From contig NZ_JAKUHT010000005.1 in NCBI RefSeq assembly GCF_022436705.1, positions 1 to 64,000 on the forward strand: a stretch of DNA of 64,000 nucleotides, read 5' to 3'. The notes under the pieces are model-generated. The model saw only the letters and a list, made by a program, of their open reading frames with translations. It searched no databases and was not told where the DNA came from. The position numbers and the translations under genes are program-made. The DNA comes from Nocardioides sp. CFH 31398. Lineage in GTDB: Bacteria; Actinomycetota; Actinomycetes; Propionibacteriales; Nocardioidaceae. This document shows positions 41,674-49,547 of this stretch, in pieces (positions within the stretch are counted from its first letter, which is position 1; each line of letters begins with the position of its first letter).

Positions 41674-42983
41674 ATGCCCGCCAGCGGACTCTCGTCGCAG
41701 GCGGACGTCGGCTTCCGCCGCATCAGGGTCAGCGGCACGATCCCGCTCGGGGCGTTGCGGACCGTCCCGGTGTGCGAGTGGTCCTGCGACTGCCCCGGCA
41801 GCGTCGTCCGGTCGACCGCGGCCAGCGCCTCGGCGCTGTTGCCCTTCACGCACTCCGGGTCGGGGCCGTCCAGCGGCAGTCCGGTGAAGAACTTCGCCGC
41901 CATGCACCCGCCCCGGCAGGCGTCGTACGCCGAGCACTGCGTGCAGGCCCCGCCGGTCTGCGGGCTGCGCAGGTCGGCGAACAGCTCCGAGTGCTTCCAC
42001 ACCCCGTCGAAGCCGTCGACGTGCTGTCCCCGCGGGTCGGCGTGGCCCTCGCGCACGTTCCCGGCGAGGAACCGGTCGTGGATCGCGAACGGGCACGCGT
42101 AGACGTCCCCGACCGGGTCCACCAGGCACACCACCCGGCCGGCGCCGCACAGGTTGAGACCGGGCAGTCCGCCGGTGCCGTCCTGCTCGGCGTACGCCGC
42201 GAGGTGGAAGAAGGAGTCCCCGGTCAGGACGCCCTCCCCGTGGGCGACGAGCCAGTCGTACAGCTCGCGCTGCTGCTCGGGCAGCGGGTGCAGCTCGTCC
42301 CAGACGTCCGCCCCGCGGCCGGACGGCCGGAGGCGGGTCAGCCGCAGCTGGGCGCCGTAGCGGTCGGCGATGGCCTTGAACTCGTCGAGCTGGGAGATGT
42401 TGTGGCGGGTGCAGACGACCGACAGCTTGAAGTCCTTCATGCCCGCGGCCTGCATGTTCGCCATCGCGGTTATCGCGGCGTCGTAGGTGCCGACGCCGCG
42501 CACGGCGTCGTTCACCTCGGGCGTCGCGCCGTCCAGGGAGATCTGGACGTCGACGTAGTCGGTCGCCGCCAGCCGGGCGGCCCGCTCGGGGGTGATGCGG
42601 AAGCCGTTCGTCGAGAACTTCACGCCCACGTGGTGGTCGACGGCGTAGTCGAGGAGCTCCCAGAAGTCCGGGCGCACCGTCGGCTCGCCGCCACCGATGT
42701 TGACGTAGAAGATCTGCATCCGCTCGAAGGTGTCGATGAGCGCCTTGCACTCCTCGGTGGTCAGCTCGCGCGGGTCGCGGCGACCGGAGCTCGACAGGCA
42801 GTGCAGGCACGACAGGTTGCAGGCGTAGGTCAGCTCCCACGTCAGGCAGATCGGCGCGTCCAGGCCGAGCTCGAACTGGTCGACCAGGCGGTTCTGCTTC
42901 GGCGTCGGCCGCTGGGGCAGCACCGGCTCGAGGTCACCCGGGTCGGACGGGGCGACGGAGGGGCGTTCGGGGGCAAGCGTCAT
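41670..42983 (-). CDS. mftC: Mycofactocin radical SAM maturase MftC
   Basis: A 437-residue radical SAM/SPASM enzyme that decarboxylates and cyclises the C-terminal Val-Tyr of MftA. The [4Fe-4S]-SAM motif CNLSCLHC has cysteines at residues 55, 59 and 62. The SAM-binding GGGEPT follows. The C-terminal SPASM region binds auxiliary clusters (C in LNLCGAGRVVC, then YACPFA and the CTQCSAYDACRGGC cluster). The C-terminus extends to DESPLAGM. The ATG overlaps the mftB stop. It is the diagnostic gene of the system. Confidence 0.96.
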   Translation of the reverse strand: MTLAPERPSVAPSDPGDLEPVLPQRPTPKQNRLVDQFELGLDAPICLTWELTYACNLSCLHCLSSSGRRDPRELTTEECKALIDTFERMQIFYVNIGGGEPTVRPDFWELLDYAVDHHVGVKFSTNGFRITPERAARLAATDYVDVQISLDGATPEVNDAVRGVGTYDAAITAMANMQAAGMKDFKLSVVCTRHNISQLDEFKAIADRYGAQLRLTRLRPSGRGADVWDELHPLPEQQRELYDWLVAHGEGVLTGDSFFHLAAYAEQDGTGGLPGLNLCGAGRVVCLVDPVGDVYACPFAIHDRFLAGNVREGHADPRGQHVDGFDGVWKHSELFADLRSPQTGGACTQCSAYDACRGGCMAAKFFTGLPLDGPDPECVKGNSAEALAAVDRTTLPGQSQDHSHTGTVRNAPSGIVPLTLMRRKPTSACDESPLAGM

Positions 42984-43342
42984 GCGGCGCGCTCCTTGAT
43001 GATGCCCGTGCGGGCGAGGGTCTCCAGCGCCCCGAGGTACGCCGTCCGCTCGCGCTCGGCCACGCCGGCGGCGACGAGGGCGTCGGTCACCGACGGCGCG
43101 TCGGCCAGCCCGCGGACGACGGTGACGAGGGTCGGGGTCTTGAGGAAGCTGAGCTGGCGGGTGTGGAAGTCGTAGGCGAGGGCCCCGAACGGCTCGGGAC
43201 GCAGCGCGACCGAGCCCGACAGGCCCCAGGTCCCCTCCGGCCTCACGAGCGGGCTCGCGAGCGGGGTCGGGGAAGGTGCCGCCACGCTGCTGGACGGCTC
43301 GTGGGGGGCGACGGTCCCGGTCGGCTGCGTCCCGGAGGTCAT
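42980..43342 (-). CDS. mftB: Mycofactocin peptide chaperone MftB
   Basis: A 120-residue protein. The first ~40 residues are Pro/Ser/Thr-rich and poorly conserved. The remainder is a PqqD-like RiPP recognition element (LRPEPFGALAYDFHTRQLSFLKTP), which presents MftA to MftC. The ATG at 43342 lies 1 bp after the mftA stop, so precursor and chaperone are translated from one message. The ATG was chosen because the next in-frame options are downstream within the conserved part. Confidence 0.92.
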   Translation of the reverse strand: MTSGTQPTGTVAPHEPSSSVAAPSPTPLASPLVRPEGTWGLSGSVALRPEPFGALAYDFHTRQLSFLKTPTLVTVVRGLADAPSVTDALVAAGVAERERTAYLGALETLARTGIIKERAA

Positions 43343-43343
43343 G

Positions 43344-43448
43344 TCAGTAGACCCCGCACATGCCGTCGATGGAGACCTCCTCGACCAGCGCGTCGCTGGT
43401 GAGCTCGGCCTCGACTGCGCTGTCGGCTGAAGTGGTGTCCGGCTCCAT
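43344..43448 (-). CDS. mftA: Mycofactocin precursor peptide MftA
   Basis: A 34-residue acidic peptide ending IDGMCGVY, the invariant MftA C-terminus in which the terminal Val-Tyr becomes the cofactor core. The leader is rich in Asp, Glu, Ser and Ala (MEPDTTSADSAVEAEL). The ATG at 43448 is preceded by CCGAGGAGGACGCGG, a strong ribosome site. It is the first gene of the mftA-B-C-E-F operon. A TAGCGT box on the minus strand (plus 43497-43502) is a candidate -10. Confidence 0.93.
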   Translation of the reverse strand: MEPDTTSADSAVEAELTSDALVEEVSIDGMCGVY

Positions 43449-43681
43449 CCGCGTCCTCCTCGGGTGCGCGGGACCCCGGTGGCCCCGTCGTCGTCCACGC
43501 TAGGAACGCGGCGGGGGACCCAGCACCCCCCGCGGCGACGGCACGACCTGCCTGATCGGGCAGGTGCGTGCCCGTTCGGCGGCAGTGTCTTCCGATCCCC
43601 ACCTACTCCCGAGGGCAGTGACGTACCTAACGTCCACGGCCAGCACCACCCACCAGCCGGCCGCCCTCGCAAGGAGTACCG
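43449..43681. promoter_or_regulatory. Divergent promoter region of mftA and mno with inverted repeat
   Basis: A 233-bp gap between divergent operons. A perfect 7-bp inverted repeat with a 6-bp spacer, ACCTGCC (43546-43552) and GGCAGGT (43559-43565), lies near the middle and is a good candidate operator. Candidate -10 boxes are TAGCGT for mftA (minus strand, plus 43497-43502) and TAACGT for mno (43628-43633). Neither has a clear -35, which fits activator-dependent promoters. The MnoSR-like system encoded at 48.9-51.0 kb is the obvious candidate regulator. Confidence 0.5.
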
Positions 43682-44974
43682 ATGCAAGTAGACGAGCTGC
43701 TCAAGCCGTTCCCGATCAAGGAGTTCCACCCCTTCCCCCGCGCGCTCATGGGTCCCGGCGCGCACGAGATGATCGGCCCCGAGGCCCTCAAGCTGGGCTT
43801 CAAGAAGACGCTGATCATGACCTCGGGCCTCCGCGGCACGGACATCGTCCACAAGATCGCGGAGTCGATGAAGTACCACGGCCTCGAGGTCGTCATCTAC
43901 GACAAGGTCGAGTCCAACCCCAAGGACTACAACGTCATGGACGCCGTGGGCCTCTACCAGGAGAACGCCTGCGACTCCTTCGTCTCCATCGGCGGCGGCT
44001 CGTCCCACGACGCCTGCAAGGGCGCCCGCGTCTCCGTCGCCCACGACGGCCGCAACGTCAACGAGTTCGAGGGCTTCAACATGTCCGAGAACCCGAAGAA
44101 CCCGCCGCACATCGCGGTGTCCACGACGGCCGGCACCGGCTCCGAGACCTCGTGGGCGTACGTCATCACCGACACCACGACCGACCCGAGCAAGCCCCAC
44201 AAGTACGTCGCCTTCGACGACGCCTCGGTGACGACGCTGGCGATCGACGACCCGGTCCTCTACTACGACTGCCCGATCGACTACACCGCGCAGTGCGGCT
44301 TCGACGTCCTCGCGCACGCCTCCGAGCCCTACGTCTCCCGCCTGAACTTCGAGCCCAGCCTCGGCAACGCCATCCGGGCCATCAAGCTCACCGCGGAGAA
44401 CCTCCGCGAGGCGGTGTGGAACGGCCAGGACCTCAAGGGCCGTGAGGGCATGATGTACGCCCAGTACATCGCCGCCCAGGCCTTCAACTCCGGCGGCCTC
44501 GGCATCATCCACTCGATCAGCCACGCGGTGTCGGCGTTCTACGACACCCACCACGGCCTCAACAACGCGATCGCGCTCCCCCGCGTCTGGGCGTTCAACA
44601 TGCCCGCGCAGTACAAGCGCTTCGCCGAGATCGCGGTGGCGATGGGCGTGGACGTCGGCGGCATGACCACCGTCCAGGCCGCGGACGCCGCGCTCGCCGC
44701 GTCGATCCGCCTGCTGCGCGACGTCGGGATCACCGAGAAGTTCACCGACGTCACCCAGGACTCCTACTCGAAGAACCGCCTCGGCCAGGGCCCGACCAAG
44801 TTCTACGAGAACGAGAAGGTCATCACCGGTGACGACGAGGACGTCGACCGCATCACGAACCACGTCCTCGGTGACGCCTGCACCCCGGGCAACGCCAAGG
44901 AGTGCACCTTCGAGACGGTCCGCCCGGTCGTCGACCACTGCATGAACGGCGACCTGGACGACCTGCTCGTCTGA
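43682..44974 (+). CDS. mno: NDMA-dependent methanol dehydrogenase (Mno/Mdo), group III Fe-type alcohol dehydrogenase
   Basis: A 430-residue enzyme oxidising methanol and other primary alcohols to the aldehyde, with tightly bound NAD(P) and mycofactocin as electron acceptor. It is closely similar, as recalled, to the Amycolatopsis/Mycobacterium enzymes, with shared stretches FPIKEFHPFPRALMG, YDKVESNPKDYNVM, SIGGGSSHDA and STTAGTGSETSWAYV. Metal ligands are the Asp/His of FDVLAHASEP and the His residues of IIHSISHAVSAFYDTHHGLN. The start ATG has CAAGGAGTACCG upstream. Codon use is very clean, suggesting high expression. It is divergent from mftA. Confidence 0.93.
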   Translation: MQVDELLKPFPIKEFHPFPRALMGPGAHEMIGPEALKLGFKKTLIMTSGLRGTDIVHKIAESMKYHGLEVVIYDKVESNPKDYNVMDAVGLYQENACDSFVSIGGGSSHDACKGARVSVAHDGRNVNEFEGFNMSENPKNPPHIAVSTTAGTGSETSWAYVITDTTTDPSKPHKYVAFDDASVTTLAIDDPVLYYDCPIDYTAQCGFDVLAHASEPYVSRLNFEPSLGNAIRAIKLTAENLREAVWNGQDLKGREGMMYAQYIAAQAFNSGGLGIIHSISHAVSAFYDTHHGLNNAIALPRVWAFNMPAQYKRFAEIAVAMGVDVGGMTTVQAADAALAASIRLLRDVGITEKFTDVTQDSYSKNRLGQGPTKFYENEKVITGDDEDVDRITNHVLGDACTPGNAKECTFETVRPVVDHCMNGDLDDLLV

Positions 44975-45008
44975 GTCACCGGCGCCACTACGTCACCCGC
45001 ACGTCCCG

Positions 45009-45050
45009 GTCCCGACAGGCTCGACCACCGGTGGTCGAGCCTCTCGGGAC
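45009..45050. repeat. 42-bp near-perfect palindrome between mno and the MoxR gene
   Basis: Two 21-bp arms meet with no loop (GGCTCGACCACC then GGTGGTCGAGCC in the middle, outer GTCCCGA and TCGGGAC) with one mismatched position per arm. It starts 35 bp after the mno stop and ends 38 bp before the next start. It could act as an attenuating terminator or mRNA-stabilising structure that makes mno more abundant than the downstream genes. It also looks like an intergenic palindromic repeat unit. Confidence 0.75.
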
Positions 45051-45088
45051 CCCTCCGGACCCACCCGATCCAACCCCCAGGAGACGCG

Positions 45089-46342
45089 TTGACCACGAGC
45101 CAGGACCAGCCGGCCACCACGGACCGGGGCAGCGACTTCGCGTCCGTGGACGACGTCCGCGAGCGGTTCGCCGCCGCCGGCTACCTCACCGACGAGCGCC
45201 TGGCGACCACCGTCTTCCTGCAGACCCGTCTCGACAAGCCGGTCCTCCTCGAGGGGCCCGCCGGCGTCGGGAAGACCCAGCTCGCGCAGAGCCTGGCCGC
45301 GGTCACGGGCCGCAAGCTCCTGCGGCTGCAGTGCTACGAGGGCCAGGACGAGACCAAGGCCCTCTACGAGTGGGACTACGGCAAGCAGCTGCTCTACACG
45401 CAGATGCTGCGCGAGAAGATCGGCCAGATCGTCGACGACACCTCCACCATCGCCGAGGCCGTCGAGCGCATCGCCGACCAGGACAGCGTCTTCTTCTCCG
45501 AGCGCTTCCTCGCCCCGCGCCCGCTGCTCGAGGCCATCGCGTCGCCCGAGCCCGTCGTCCTGCTCATCGACGAGGTCGACCGCGCCGACGAGGCGCTGGA
45601 GGCCGTCCTGCTCGAGCTGCTCGCGGAGTACCAGATCTCCATCCCCGAGATCGGCACCGTCGTCGCCGAGCACGCGCCGTACGTCGTCCTCACGTCGAAC
45701 AACACCCGCGACCTCTCGGCGGCCCTCAAGCGCCGCTGCCTGCACCTGTTCCTCGACTACCCCGACGCGCAGCGCGAGCTGGACATCATCGCCAGCAAGG
45801 ACACCGGCCTCGCCGAGTCGCTCGCCACCCGCCTCGTCGAAGTGGTCCGCCAGCTCCGCGAGCTCGACCTGCGCAAGGCGCCGTCGATCTCCGAGACGAT
45901 CGACTGGGCGCGCACCCTCGCCGTCCTGGGGGTCTCGGAGCTGTCCGCCGACGTGCTGAGCTCGACCCTCAACGTCGTCGTGAAGTACGAGCGCGACCTC
46001 GCCCGCGCGCTGCGCGAGGTCCCGGCGCTGAGCGACCCGAACGCCGAGGTCCCCGACTCCGGCCACGGCCACGGCCACGGGCACGGCGAGGGCCACGGGC
46101 ACGGCCACGAGGAGCCGAAGCGGCCCGCACCCGCCCCGGTCCCGCGCACCCCCGTCGAGGACGACGACGACCTCGGCGGCCCGTCCGGCAGGGAGAAGCG
46201 GGCCGCGAAGGACCAGCCCGGGCGCCACGACGAGGCCTACTACGGCTCGACGTCCAAGCCCGGCTCGTCGTCCGGCTCGCGCTCGGTGAGCAGCGGCCAG
46301 GGCGCCCGCTCGTTCCAGGGCACGCGCAAGCGGCCGGTCTGA
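45089..46342 (+). CDS. MoxR-family AAA+ ATPase with His-rich tail
   Basis: A 417-residue CoxD/MoxR-like ATPase. Walker A is LEGPAGVGKTQLAQ (near residue 57), Walker B VVLLIDEVDRADEA, sensor 1 VLTSNNTRDLSAALKRRC. After the AAA+ core (to ~305) comes a low-complexity tail with the run GHGHGHGHGEGHGHGHEE (about residue 330), then Pro/Ser/Gly/Arg-rich sequence. The His run suggests metal binding. It starts at TTG with CAGGAGACGCG. It is paired with the VWA gene 19 bp downstream, as in CoxD-CoxE systems that insert metals, so activation of the neighbouring dehydrogenases is a reasonable inference. Confidence 0.88.
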   Translation: MTTSQDQPATTDRGSDFASVDDVRERFAAAGYLTDERLATTVFLQTRLDKPVLLEGPAGVGKTQLAQSLAAVTGRKLLRLQCYEGQDETKALYEWDYGKQLLYTQMLREKIGQIVDDTSTIAEAVERIADQDSVFFSERFLAPRPLLEAIASPEPVVLLIDEVDRADEALEAVLLELLAEYQISIPEIGTVVAEHAPYVVLTSNNTRDLSAALKRRCLHLFLDYPDAQRELDIIASKDTGLAESLATRLVEVVRQLRELDLRKAPSISETIDWARTLAVLGVSELSADVLSSTLNVVVKYERDLARALREVPALSDPNAEVPDSGHGHGHGHGEGHGHGHEEPKRPAPAPVPRTPVEDDDDLGGPSGREKRAAKDQPGRHDEAYYGSTSKPGSSSGSRSVSSGQGARSFQGTRKRPV

Positions 46343-46361
46343 GCGGGCGGGACGAGACGAC

Positions 46362-47903
46362 GTGGAGGGCGCGCTGCACCGGTTCATCCGGTGGCTGCGG
46401 GTGCACGGCGTCCGCGTGAGCACCGCGGAGGCCATCGACGCCATGCACGCGACGTCCGCCCCGGGCGTGCTCGACGACCGCGAGGTGCTGAAGTCGGCGC
46501 TCGCGGTGACCCTGGTGAAGGACCGCCGCGACCTCGCCACCTTCGAGAGGGTCTTCGACCGCTTCTTCGGCCTGGTGCAGATCGCCGCCGAGGACGTCGG
46601 CCACGGCCACGGGCACGGCCACGACGACCTGGACGACGACGGCGAGCTCGAGAAGTTCTCGCTGTCGGAGGACCCGGGTGGCACCCCGGAGGAGGGTCAC
46701 AACCACGACAAGCCGAAGGACATCAAGGAGTTCTTCAACCCCGAGGACATGGCGCAGCAGTTCAACCTGCACCAGGAGGCGAACCGCCTCGACATGGCCT
46801 CGATGACCGACGAGATCGTCTTCTCCGACGACACGAACGACTCCATGGGCGAGGCCGCCCGGGTCCAGATGTCGACCCAGCGGATGCACAACCCCGGCAA
46901 CCCCGGCGAGCTGGCCGGCACCCCCGGGCTCGAGCTCGAGACCGAGCTGACCGTCGCCGAGGAGATGACCCTGCTCGCCTGGCTCGACGCGGGTGAGGAC
47001 GACGCCGACGACGACGCCGACCCGGAGCACGCGGCCTCCCTGGCCGCGCTGCGGGAGGCGCTGGCGCCGTTCCTCGCCTCCCTGCCGGAGAAGCTGAAGG
47101 ACCACCTCGAGAAGCTGATGGCCGCCGACCTCGAGATCGAGGAGCGGGAGATCGAGGCGGCCCAGGCCGAGACGATCGACGAGTCCGAGCGGGCCGCCCT
47201 GGAGGAGTCGCTGCGCCGCCTGCTGCGCTCCCTGCACGGGGCGCCGCGACCGCGGCGCAAGGCCTCCGCCCGGGGAACGGTCGACGGGCGCCGCACGATG
47301 CGGTCCAACATGCGCTACGACGGCGTCCCGTTCCGGCCGGTCACCGTGGCCAAGGTCGAGGACCGCCCGCGCCTGCTCGTGCTGTGCGACGTCTCGCTGT
47401 CGGTGCGCTCCACGGCGCGGTTCACCATGCACATGGTCCACGGCCTGCAGTCGGTGGCCGCCTCGGTGCGGACGTTCGCGTTCGTCGCCGACGTCGTCGA
47501 GACCACCGACCTCTTCGCCGAGCACCGCACCGAGGAGGCGCTCTCGCTGGTGCTGTCCGGCCTGCCGGCGGGCGGCGTCCTCGACGTCGACGCGGACTCC
47601 GACTACGGCACGGTCTTCGAGAACTTCCTGGAGCAGTTCGGGGGCGCCGTGACCCGGCGGACGACCCTGGTCGTGCTCGGTGACGGCCGCAGCAACGGCA
47701 AGGACCCCGGCCTGTCGGCCTTCGAGGAGCTCACCCGCCGCGCGCGGGAGACCGTGTGGCTGACCCCCGAGCCCCGCTACTCGTGGGGCCTGGGACGGTG
47801 CGACCTGCCGGCGTACGCCGACCACTGCTCGCGCATCCAGGTCGTCCGCAACCTCTCCGGGCTCGAGCGGGCCACCGAGCGACCCGTGGCGGGGCCGCGA
47901 TGA
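46362..47903 (+). CDS. CoxE-like VWA-domain protein with His-rich insert
   Basis: A 513-residue protein. The N-terminal ~75 residues (FIRWLRVHGVRVSTAEAIDAM...) match the start of CoxE/VWA partners of MoxR ATPases. A His-rich insert, GHGHGHGHDD, follows near residue 80, then an acidic helical region to ~310. The VWA-type domain (residues ~340-500) begins LLVLCDVSLSVRS, a MIDAS variant D-x-S-x-S, and has VVLGDGRSNG. The GTG start is 19 bp after the MoxR stop. The 3' end overlaps mftM by 4 bp (ATGA), tying this pair to mycofactocin biosynthesis. Confidence 0.85.
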   Translation: MEGALHRFIRWLRVHGVRVSTAEAIDAMHATSAPGVLDDREVLKSALAVTLVKDRRDLATFERVFDRFFGLVQIAAEDVGHGHGHGHDDLDDDGELEKFSLSEDPGGTPEEGHNHDKPKDIKEFFNPEDMAQQFNLHQEANRLDMASMTDEIVFSDDTNDSMGEAARVQMSTQRMHNPGNPGELAGTPGLELETELTVAEEMTLLAWLDAGEDDADDDADPEHAASLAALREALAPFLASLPEKLKDHLEKLMAADLEIEEREIEAAQAETIDESERAALEESLRRLLRSLHGAPRPRRKASARGTVDGRRTMRSNMRYDGVPFRPVTVAKVEDRPRLLVLCDVSLSVRSTARFTMHMVHGLQSVAASVRTFAFVADVVETTDLFAEHRTEEALSLVLSGLPAGGVLDVDADSDYGTVFENFLEQFGGAVTRRTTLVVLGDGRSNGKDPGLSAFEELTRRARETVWLTPEPRYSWGLGRCDLPAYADHCSRIQVVRNLSGLERATERPVAGPR

Positions 47904-48817
47904 CGGTCCTCGTCCCCACCCACCCCGGCGCGCCGCTCGACCCGTTCGCGCCCCTGGTCGACGGCGTCTACCGCGACGCCGCGGTCGAGGTGTCCGCGCA
48001 GGCCGAGCCGCGGGGGGCCGCCGGCCCGGGCGTCGTCCGGACCACCCACTTCGAGCTGCGCCCGGGGCCCGGACGCATCCGCCTGACCCACGTGCTGGGC
48101 GCCGCCGAGGTGGACGACGACCTCGCGGGCCTGCTCGCCGACGAGCTGTTCGCCCCCGGCTGGCTGCGCGGGTCGGAGACGTTCGAGCGGGTCTTCACGG
48201 GGGTCGTCCGCAGCGTGGACGAGGACCCGGTGACCGCCTGGACCGCGTTCTACCGCAACACGATGGCGAAGGCCGCCGCGCCGGCCCCCGGGCCGGTCCC
48301 GGACGGTGCCCACGGCACGATCGCGGGCTACGCACCGGTCTGGGACCACGCCCTGCCGTACGCCGCCGGCTCCGCCTCGGTGCTCGAGCTCGGGTCGTGC
48401 TTCGGCTTCTTCGCGCTGCGGCTCGCGGCCGAGGGGCTCGCCGTGACCGCCAGCGACGTCTCCCCCGGCACGGTCGAGCTGCTGGCGAGCATCGCGCCGG
48501 CGCTCGGGCTCCCCCTGCAGGCGCTCGTCGCCGACGCCGCGCACGTGGGCGTCCCCGACTCCTCCTACGACACCGTGATCGCGCTGCACCTGCTCGAGCA
48601 CCTCGACCCCGACCACGGCGACCGCGTCCTCGCGGAGGCGCTGCGGGTCGCCCGCCGGCGCGTCGTCGTCGCGGTCCCGCTCGAGGACGTCGCCGACGAC
48701 ACGTGGGGCCACGTCCGCACCGTCTCCCTCGCCGACCTCGACGCCTGGGGCGCCGCCACCGGTCTGCCCTACGACGTCCACGAGCACCACGGCGGGTGGC
48801 TGGTCGTCGACCTGTAG
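47900..48817 (+). CDS. mftM: Mycofactocin oligosaccharide methyltransferase MftM
   Basis: A 305-residue SAM-dependent class I methyltransferase. An N-terminal ~100-residue domain precedes the SAM site: motif I SVLELGSCFGFFALRLA, acidic end of strand 2 VTASDVSP, then VADAAHV and IALHLLEHL. MftM adds a methyl to the glucan chain of mycofactocin. The assignment rests on size, domain layout and position in the mno/mft locus, since a methyltransferase of this type is encoded near mno in mycobacteria. It overlaps the VWA gene and converges with the response regulator 33 bp away. Confidence 0.8.
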   Translation: MTVLVPTHPGAPLDPFAPLVDGVYRDAAVEVSAQAEPRGAAGPGVVRTTHFELRPGPGRIRLTHVLGAAEVDDDLAGLLADELFAPGWLRGSETFERVFTGVVRSVDEDPVTAWTAFYRNTMAKAAAPAPGPVPDGAHGTIAGYAPVWDHALPYAAGSASVLELGSCFGFFALRLAAEGLAVTASDVSPGTVELLASIAPALGLPLQALVADAAHVGVPDSSYDTVIALHLLEHLDPDHGDRVLAEALRVARRRVVVAVPLEDVADDTWGHVRTVSLADLDAWGAATGLPYDVHEHHGGWLVVDL

Positions 48818-48850
48818 GCCGACCCGCCCCTCGTCCGGTCGCTGCTCGGG

Positions 48851-49546
48851 TCAGATGACCCCGAGCTTCGACGCCTCGTACACCGCCTCGGCCCGCCGAG
48901 AGACGCCGAGCTTGCGCAGGATGTTGCCGACGTGGAACTTGGCCGTGGTCTCGGAGATGTAGAGCCGCTCGCCGATGGCGCGGTTCGACAGACCCCGGGC
49001 GAGCAGGGCCAGGACCTCCCGCTCACGCTCGGTCAGGTGCTGGTGCTCCTCCGGCTCCGGGGCGTTCAGGCCGCGGACCATGGCCGCGGCGCTGCGGGCG
49101 TCGAACGCCGAGCCGCCGCGCGAGACGTCGCGGATGGCGCGGACCAGCCCCGAGGTGTCGACGTCCTTGACGACGTAGCCCTTGGCGCCGGCCCGCACCG
49201 CGGACAGCACGAGCTTCTCGTCGAGGAACGTGGTCAGCACGAGCACCGCGAGGTCGGGGTGCTCGGCGACGAGCTGCGCGCACAGCGCGAGACCCTCGGA
49301 GTCCGAGGTCGTCGACAGCTTCAGGTCGAGCAGGACGACGTCGGGGTCGACGCGGGACACGACGGTCGCGGCCTCGGCGGCGGTCGACGCCTCGGCGAGC
49401 ACGCGCAGGTCGCGCTCCCGCTCGAGGATCGAGCGCAGGCCCTGCCGGACGATCGCGTGGTCGTCGACGAGCATGATGCCGATCTCGTCGGTGGCGGCCT
49501 TCTCGGCCGCGGCGTACGGCGCGGTGCTGGGGGTGAGCGTCGCCAT
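48851..49546 (-). CDS. MnoR-like LuxR-family response regulator
   Basis: A 231-residue regulator. The receiver has the Asp pair in IMLVDDHAIVR, phospho-Asp in VVLLDLKL and Lys in GYVVKDVD. The LuxR helix-turn-helix is TEREREVLALLARGLSNRAIGERLYIS. A two-component pair, MnoSR, controls methanol oxidation in Mycobacterium smegmatis next to mno; the position here supports the same role, controlling mno and mft promoters. The ATG at 49546 has GTGGAGGCACCTGAC upstream and lies 1 bp from the kinase stop. Confidence 0.85.
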   Translation of the reverse strand: MATLTPSTAPYAAAEKAATDEIGIMLVDDHAIVRQGLRSILERERDLRVLAEASTAAEAATVVSRVDPDVVLLDLKLSTTSDSEGLALCAQLVAEHPDLAVLVLTTFLDEKLVLSAVRAGAKGYVVKDVDTSGLVRAIRDVSRGGSAFDARSAAAMVRGLNAPEPEEHQHLTEREREVLALLARGLSNRAIGERLYISETTAKFHVGNILRKLGVSRRAEAVYEASKLGVI

Positions 49547-49547
49547 G

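Noticed and set aside
41670..43342. A hidden mftD between mftC and mftE or near mftB
   Set aside because: The genes overlap by 4 bp at each junction, leaving no room, and no FMN-dependent LldD-like protein is encoded anywhere in the window.
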